Shown here in pieces: positions 59,051-64,000 of a stretch of 64,000 bases of DNA (its first letter is position 1; each line of letters begins with the position of its first letter). Made by a program: the position numbers and the translations under genes. The stretch is from Hibiscus mutabilis (Eukaryota; Streptophyta; Magnoliopsida; Malvales; Malvaceae): assembly GCA_019671005.1 (NCBI GenBank), contig CM033747.1, positions 24,021,188-24,085,187 on the forward strand, written 5' to 3'. Below the pieces are notes generated by a model. The model worked only from the letters and a program-made list of their open reading frames with translations. It did no database searches and had not been told where the DNA came from.

Positions 59051-59344
59051 CTACACATAAGCCCTAGCTCTACCTCCTAGCTCCTCGATAGCTCTGAGCA
59101 ACTTGATAAACCTTGGTGTTTCTTCCATGTCCGGGGTTACGAAAGGTCGGAGAGTCGTTACTTCGGTAGTTAAGTCATTCACACACCTTGTAGCTCGTTG
59201 TATGTCCACCATCAGGGTCTCGTGTGTATACTTTGGCACTACACGCTTGCTCGTCAAATTGTTACATCGGATCTGTTGATCAATCTCTGACCAATGTCGC
59301 ACGACTGGATCGATGCCGTCCTTCTTAAGACACCTTTTTTCCAT
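59051..59344 (-). CDS. Small ORF near the 5' end of the Ogre-like element (97 aa)
   Basis: A minus-strand frame from ATG 59344: MEKRCLKKDGIDPVVRHW, then SEIDQQIRCNNLTSKRVVPK, DIQRATRCVNDLTTEVTTLR and FIKLLRAIEELGGRARAYV, ending at a stop by 59051. It is hydrophilic and probably helical, with no signal peptide or membrane segment. The frame is open further upstream (to 59497), but that part is hydrophobic and low complexity, so I prefer the internal start. Ogre elements are known to carry an extra ORF upstream of gag; homology to it is not shown here. Function unknown. Confidence 0.45.
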   Translation of the reverse strand: MEKRCLKKDGIDPVVRHWSEIDQQIRCNNLTSKRVVPKYTHETLMVDIQRATRCVNDLTTEVTTLRPFVTPDMEETPRFIKLLRAIEELGGRARAYV

Positions 59345-59895
59345 GATGAAAGATTTTCTAATCGGGCAAACCACTTGAATCAACGCCTCTATATAATGTG
59401 GATGCAATGATAATGCAACAAAAGTATGTGTAAAATAAAAATAAAAATAAAACACATAAAGAAATGAGTTAGTACCGGATAAAAATAATAAATACATAAA
59501 TAAAAGGACAAATTAAATAAGGTAAACAAACAAAACAACCCTATTTATCTAGTCTAAAACACCTAAGGTTATCCGCATGGCTCTAACAGGGTGGGTTTCT
59601 ATGTTCTCTACATGCAATGTTGGTGCTATGAGGTACCCGAATTGTCCTTACTGTCCCCTACTAAGGGTAGCAAGGCCCCCGATCATCACCCATTATAGGC
59701 TCCCTTCAACCGGGTTCAATTCAGGGGGACCCATTCGCTTATGCCTGTACGAAGGAACGATATCCTTATGAAAGCATAAGGTACTCGAGCCCCGAAGGTA
59801 CTTGCTAGGCCTACACGGAAGAAAAATATCTCCACGAAAGCATTAGCGTTTTCCCCCCACTTAAAAAAATGGGTTTATATGCCAAATTTTAAATG

Positions 59896-60380
59896 CGTTA
59901 AAATAAACGCGCACTTATAACCAAATTTTAATTTAATCGTCATTTTAATCCAGAATTTCTAATATTAATAAAGCGGTAATTATTTTAAAAAGCTCGACTC
60001 TCTTTTTGTTTTTTAAAAACAAAAAAATGGTCCCCAGCGGAGTCGCCGACTGTAGCGATGTCCGTTTCGCTAAAAAAATAGGGTTTCGAGGTGTTTGTGG
60101 TTTTTCGGATAGAAAATGTTTATTCCGTGGGGGTTTTAAAAATACCGTATTTTATTTAAAAAGGAGGAGTCACCACCGGCCACTTAGGTAGGCCGGGCAC
60201 CATAAAACCAGAGATTTAAAAACTGTTGGGTTCGGGAGTCGGTTACGAATGGGGAAGGATTAGCACCCCCACACCGCCCAAAATTGGTACTTTAATAATT
60301 ATCGCTTTATTAATATTAAACTTTCCGGATTAAAATGACGATTAATTTAAAATTTGATTATAAGTGCGGGTAAATTTTAA
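59896..60380. repeat. Inverted repeat enclosing the primer binding site
   Basis: The leader segment 59896-59980 is the reverse complement of LTR segment 60294-60380, about 85 bases with roughly 10 mismatches by eye. The primer site (60031-60049) lies in the roughly 310-base loop. Confidence 0.88.
60031..60049 (-). other. Primer binding site, tRNA-Arg type (Ogre-like element)
   Basis: The minus strand reads TCGGCGACTCCGCTGGGGA one base inside the LTR edge. The CGACTCCGCTGGGGA core is the Ogre/Tat-type site, reported as complementary to arginine tRNA. Confidence 0.85.
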
Positions 60381-61452
60381 AGGCCCCGTTATCCGAGAGT
60401 AAACGCCCAACCACCATCACTACGCCTGATACTGGCCCCGTTTACGCTCGGATAAAAGGACACCGCATTGACAATTTATATTCCATTATGCAACCTTAAA
60501 AAGCAAAATAAATACAAAGCGATAAAAATATAAATAAATACTAATATAATAAAATACTAATCTAACATAAATAAAATACTAATCCGAAACATACATACAT
60601 AAATATTAATCTAACACATAAAACGAATCTAACATAAATAAAACATTAATCTAAAACACAAATAAATATTAATCTAACACATAAATAAAAACGAATCTAA
60701 CATAAATAAAATATTAATCTAAAACATAAATTTAAAACATAAATAAATACTAATCTAAAACATACATACATAAATACTAAACTAACTCATAAATAAAAAC
60801 AAATCTAACATAGATAAAATGCTAACATTCATAAATATTAATCTAACACATAAATAAAATATGAATATAAAACATAAATTTAAAACATAATAAATACTAA
60901 TCTAAAACATAAATAAACATACAAACTAAAAAAGAACACAATTTTAAATTAACTAATACTTCATTAAATCATAAAAATTACAATACAAATAAAAAGGGAA
61001 GAAAATATACCTAACTAGGAGCTCGAATAACGAACCCCGACCGAACTCCACCGGGATCTACCACGACCTCTCTAAAATTATTAACTAGATCGGACCTAAA
61101 ATAGGACCCCGATCGAACCGGTTAGGACCGAGGGGACTGCCCCGGTCCTTGGCTAGCCGGGAGCTGATGCTCCCTTATTTGGCCTTGCCGTGGCCGGCTC
61201 ATCTTCCAATTTGTGTCTCAATTGCCCCTCCCCCGTGACTCCTATTTATAGGAAATTGGTGGCTTTTGGGGGTGACGTGGTCATCCCAAAACCACATAAT
61301 TTCCTTTTTTTTTTGCTTTTTGCTTTTTTTAATTTTACTTTTTATATTATATTATTATTATTATTTTGATTTTTTATTAATTTTATATTAATAATAATAT
61401 TATTAAAATAATACTAATAACACTAAAACCCGGTCGAAAATGAGTGATTACA
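60051..61452 (-). repeat. 5' LTR of the Ogre-like element (1402 bp)
   Basis: Partner of 49114-50471. It is about 44 bases longer, mainly through different copy number in the AT-rich minisatellite (about 60530-60920). The minus-strand TATA box CCTATAAATAGG lies at 61252-61241. Confidence 0.95.
61241..61252 (-). promoter_or_regulatory. TATA box of the Ogre-like 5' LTR
   Basis: CCTATAAATAGG, a palindromic TATA element, lies about 200 bases from the LTR start in element orientation. The 3' LTR has the same box at 50256-50267. Confidence 0.65.
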
Positions 61453-61655
61453 ATAAACAATGTCGAACCACATTAAAACCCGTCTCTTACCCATGTTAAT
61501 ATCACTTTGACTATTTTTCACATTTAAATTCCTAAATAAATTTATCATTGTGCCTAGATTATTATACTTGATTTAATATTTGTAATTACTATATACATAC
61601 ATTCAATTTATTTGAAGATATGCAAATGTAATTAATTCCTCTTTCATTTTTGCGT
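61453..61655. other. Flanking AT-rich sequence
   Basis: It starts with the right target copy ataaa (61453-61457) of the Ogre-like element. It holds no recognisable feature and should be the continuation of 48691-49113. Confidence 0.5.
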
Positions 61656-61664
61656 TAGTTTTAT

Positions 61665-61915
61665 GAGTAAAACTTTAATACATGTAAAATTAATTTTACA
61701 CAAGCCTGTGTATTTACACTATAAAAACTCAAATCCTAAATTCTTAACTCTAACCCTAAAAAACTAAACCCTAAACCTTAAACCTTATACACTAAATTCT
61801 AAACACTAATCTTAAATACTGAACCCTACAACCTAAACCCCTAAACCTTAAACCCTAAACTAAAACCTTAACCCTTAAAACTAAAAGGCACGGCATATGT
61901 ATCAAAGTTTTTTCC
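61665..61915 (+). mobile_element. MITE copy A (251 bp), Mutator-like by TSD length
   Basis: The termini gagtaaaactttaatacat and the reverse complement of its other end, ggaaaaaactttgatacat, form a TIR of about 19 bases. A perfect 9-bp target duplication tagttttat lies at 61656-61664 and 61916-61924. The body is a run of degenerate telomere-like words (ccctaaa, aaaccttaa). No coding capacity. Confidence 0.85.
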
Positions 61916-61924
61916 TAGTTTTAT

Positions 61925-62214
61925 ATGAAAATTGAATTTCCTTTTATTTTATTTATTTCAAAGTTACTGTTTGCACACAAATTTAATTATTATATTATTA
62001 CGCTAGATATATAACTTCCATGATCAGTTTATATATTATTTTGGAAATTTTCATTCAGTAAGGATAATAAATACATTTTAAAAAATAAAAGTATTAATAA
62101 ATACAATTATAGAATAAATTTAGTATCAACAAGTGTTAGGTGATATAGTAAGACATTACATTTTTAAAGAGAAGATTCCAGTTTGATTCTTGAGAACTAA
62201 ATTATGAAGAAGGA
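61925..62214. other. AT-rich spacer between two MITEs
   Basis: About 290 bases with no frame or repeat that I recognise. Confidence 0.5.
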
Positions 62215-62224
62215 TAACTTAAAA

Positions 62225-62462
62225 GAGAAAAACTTCAATATACAGTTAGACCTTTTAGTTTTAGGGGTTATGGGTTTAGTTTAAGGTTTAGAGTTTAAGG
62301 GTTTGGGTTGTAGGGTTTAGAATTTAAGGTTCGTGTTTAGAATCTAAGGTTTAGGGTTTGAGGTTTAGTTTTTTAGGGTTTAAGTTTAATTTTGATTTAT
62401 AGTGTAAATACACAGGCTTGTGTAAAATTAGTTTTACACAGCCTGTGTATCAAAGTTTTACC
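62225..62462 (-). mobile_element. MITE copy B (238 bp), same family, inverted
   Basis: An inverted relative of copy A. Its ends are gagaaaaacttcaatata and the reverse complement ggtaaaactttgatacac. A perfect 10-bp target duplication taacttaaaa lies at 62215-62224 and 62463-62472. The body is tttaggg-type words, complementary to copy A. Independent target duplications show two separate insertions. Confidence 0.85.
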
Positions 62463-62564
62463 TAACTTAAAATCCTGAACATGGATTTGAACCGTGAAAC
62501 GGACATAAACCATTAAAAAGTAGCTTTTAAGTTTTTTTATAATTGAAGTTAATAGTATGCTCTA

Positions 62565-63075
62565 TAGGGGTGTGCAAAAAAAAATCTAATCCAATCGATT
62601 CGATCCGTAATTTTGGATATTCGATCTATTTTTTATTTTTCGAATAATTAATATCGGATATCCGAAAGTTTTGATCGAATACAGATAGTTATTTCACATT
62701 CAAATTGGATATCTGATTATTCAAAATTCGAAAATTTAAATTTTTTATAGATATGAATATTATTATATTCGATATTTTTACTTATTATATATGACTAATT
62801 AAATTTTTCATGGATAAAAATCTTGTTATATTCACTAATTTGTTGATTGTTATATTTGAAAACTCAAAATTTTCATGGATAGGACTGCCAAATTAAAAAA
62901 TATACTTAAAACAACTCATAAATTCATACATTCGAATATCCGATTCGAAAATGCGATATCTGAAAAAATCAGATTCGGTATTTTGGATCAGATTCGAATC
63001 GGTAAATTGCCAATCCAAAAATTTAGGATACCCAAAATTTCAGATCGAATCTGATATTCGAAATGCACACCCCTA
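62565..63075. mobile_element. hAT-like MITE (511 bp)
   Basis: It starts taggggtgtgca and ends with the exact reverse complement tgcacaccccta. These termini are common in plant hAT-derived non-autonomous elements (known). The interior is AT-rich with gatatccg-like palindromes. No convincing 8-bp duplication is seen (atgctcta versus aattgcac), so the flanks have decayed or the edges are slightly off. Confidence 0.7.
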
Positions 63076-63100
63076 AATTGCACTACATAAAAAAAGTATT

Positions 63101-63808
63101 GGCCCTGTTTGGCAATTAGAGGATAGCTGATAGCAGATTACATTAGTTGATAGCTGATTGCATTAGCTGATTTGACTAGCGAATTGTATTAGCTGACTGT
63201 ATAAAACTGTTTGGTAAAATTAACTGATAGCCGATAACTATTTGATTATTTAAACAAGCAAATTGACATATAAAGACATGATTATATTCAATACTTGTTT
63301 GAATAATTTATTAGTTATCAATATTTTGTATATTAATTAGATTATAAAAAATATTTTTTTAATATAACATTACTAAGCATATTTGAAAGAGATATATATT
63401 AATTTATTATTTATATAATTATTTTTAATACATTTTAATTAACTATTAAATTTAAATACAAATATAAATGTGTGGGAATAACAAGAAAAAAATATTACTA
63501 GTTTACAAATGTCACAAATGTAAATAAGTTAGGGTGAAGAATTAAAATAGAAAATGTTAAATTTAGGTTATTTGGAGATTTTTTTATAATTGTTAAGGGT
63601 AAAAGGGTCTTTATAACTCTAATAGCAAAATCTCTAATTTTAAAAAGCTCATATTAACCGTTTTTTCAAAATTAGAGGTTTCACTCTAATCCGCTATTCC
63701 AATCCGCTATTTACCAAACATCCAAATTAGTATATTTGACTGGTTAAACCTTTAATATTAACTTAAACCTCTAATGTTGCCTCAAACCGTTATTTATCAA
63801 ACATGGCC
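63101..63808. mobile_element. TIR element with GGCCCTGTTTGG ends (708 bp)
   Basis: The left end ggccctgtttgg and right end (reverse complement ggccatgtttga) form a 12-base imperfect TIR. Sub-terminal gctgatag/gctatt-type sequences are also inverted. A 3-base att flanks both sides. It could be hAT- or Harbinger-derived. No coding frame. Confidence 0.55.
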
Positions 63809-64000
63809 ATTATTATTGTCGGTAAAAACTATCCAAAAATAGTTTATAGTATTATGACTTATAAAAATTATTTTTCTCTAAAGATATTAAATGTAAATTA
63901 AAGAATAGATCTTATGTTATAAATACAACTAAAGAAACCAAAATGAAAAAGAAAACATTTAACACTAAATTTTAAACAATACTACCACAATTCTTTTTCG
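63809..64000. other. AT-rich end of window
   Basis: No recognisable feature. Confidence 0.5.

Larger units (their letters stand above)
49114..61452 (-). mobile_element. Ogre/Tat-like non-autonomous LTR element with gag but no pol
   Basis: A 12.3-kb minus-strand element. It has 5' LTR 60051-61452, a tRNA-Arg-type primer site (60031-60049), a small ORF near the 5' end, a decayed Tat-like gag, and then about 5 kb of low-complexity and tandem repeats where pol would be. A polypurine tract and the 3' LTR 49114-50471 follow. Target sites are ataga (left) and ataaa (right), 5 bp with one mismatch. No protease, RT, RNase H or integrase motif was found on either strand. It resembles a TR-GAG or LARD-type derivative of the Ogre/Tat lineage (inference). 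Confidence 0.88.

Noticed and set aside
61741..61875. Possible interstitial telomere (ccctaaa-like words)
   Set aside because: The words are degenerate and confined to a MITE with its own TIRs and TSD. It is not a chromosome end or a clean telomere array.

Overview
The window looks like repeat-rich nuclear DNA of a flowering plant, probably a eudicot. It is AT-rich and built almost entirely of transposable elements: Ty3/gypsy (Tekay-like chromoviruses, Athila-like, Ogre/Tat-like), Ty1/copia, a LINE fragment and small MITEs. I found no convincing host protein gene, rRNA, tRNA gene or CRISPR array. Nearly all element reading frames are broken by stops, frameshifts, deletions or later insertions.

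Layout. (1) 1-18186 is a nest opening to the left. A minus-strand Tekay-like element (1-5046) sits inside the 5' LTR of a plus-strand Tekay-like element (5047-16615). That element sits in the last codons of a copia pol gene (16616-18186 is the copia 3' end and LTR), and the copia LTR sits in the protease of another plus-strand chromovirus (18187 to about 21411). (2) 21660-30344 is a minus-strand relative of element 1 without integrase. Its 5' LTR is split by a solo LTR of another family (24958-27546, TSD aattt). (3) 30345-40262 is an Athila-like minus-strand element. Element 5 interrupts its integrase and a complete 4865-bp copia element (34258-39122) interrupts its gag. Its own 5' LTR is cut by a 3.3-kb gypsy LTR (40263-43553). 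(4) 44946-47222 is the 5' part of a second Athila-like element, inserted into a LINE endonuclease (47223 to about 48690). (5) 49114-61452 is a 12.3-kb minus-strand Ogre/Tat-like element with two 1.4-kb LTRs, a decayed gag and no visible pol, but large tandem arrays in its 3' part. (6) 61453-64000 holds two inverted copies of a small TIR element with 9-10-bp TSDs and telomere-like filler, a TIR element with hAT-like ends, and another TIR element.

The genes work together only as retrotransposon cassettes: gag makes the particle, pol supplies protease, RT/RNase H and integrase, and LTRs supply promoter and ends. The most unusual structure is in non-coding parts. The mid-LTR regions of several gypsy families carry clusters of small hairpins with repeated loops (UACG in one family, CTCACC/GGTGAG in another). 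The Ogre-like element has inverted repeats enclosing both its primer binding site and its polypurine tract. One LTR family carries about twelve copies of a GTACCGGTAC-like palindrome.
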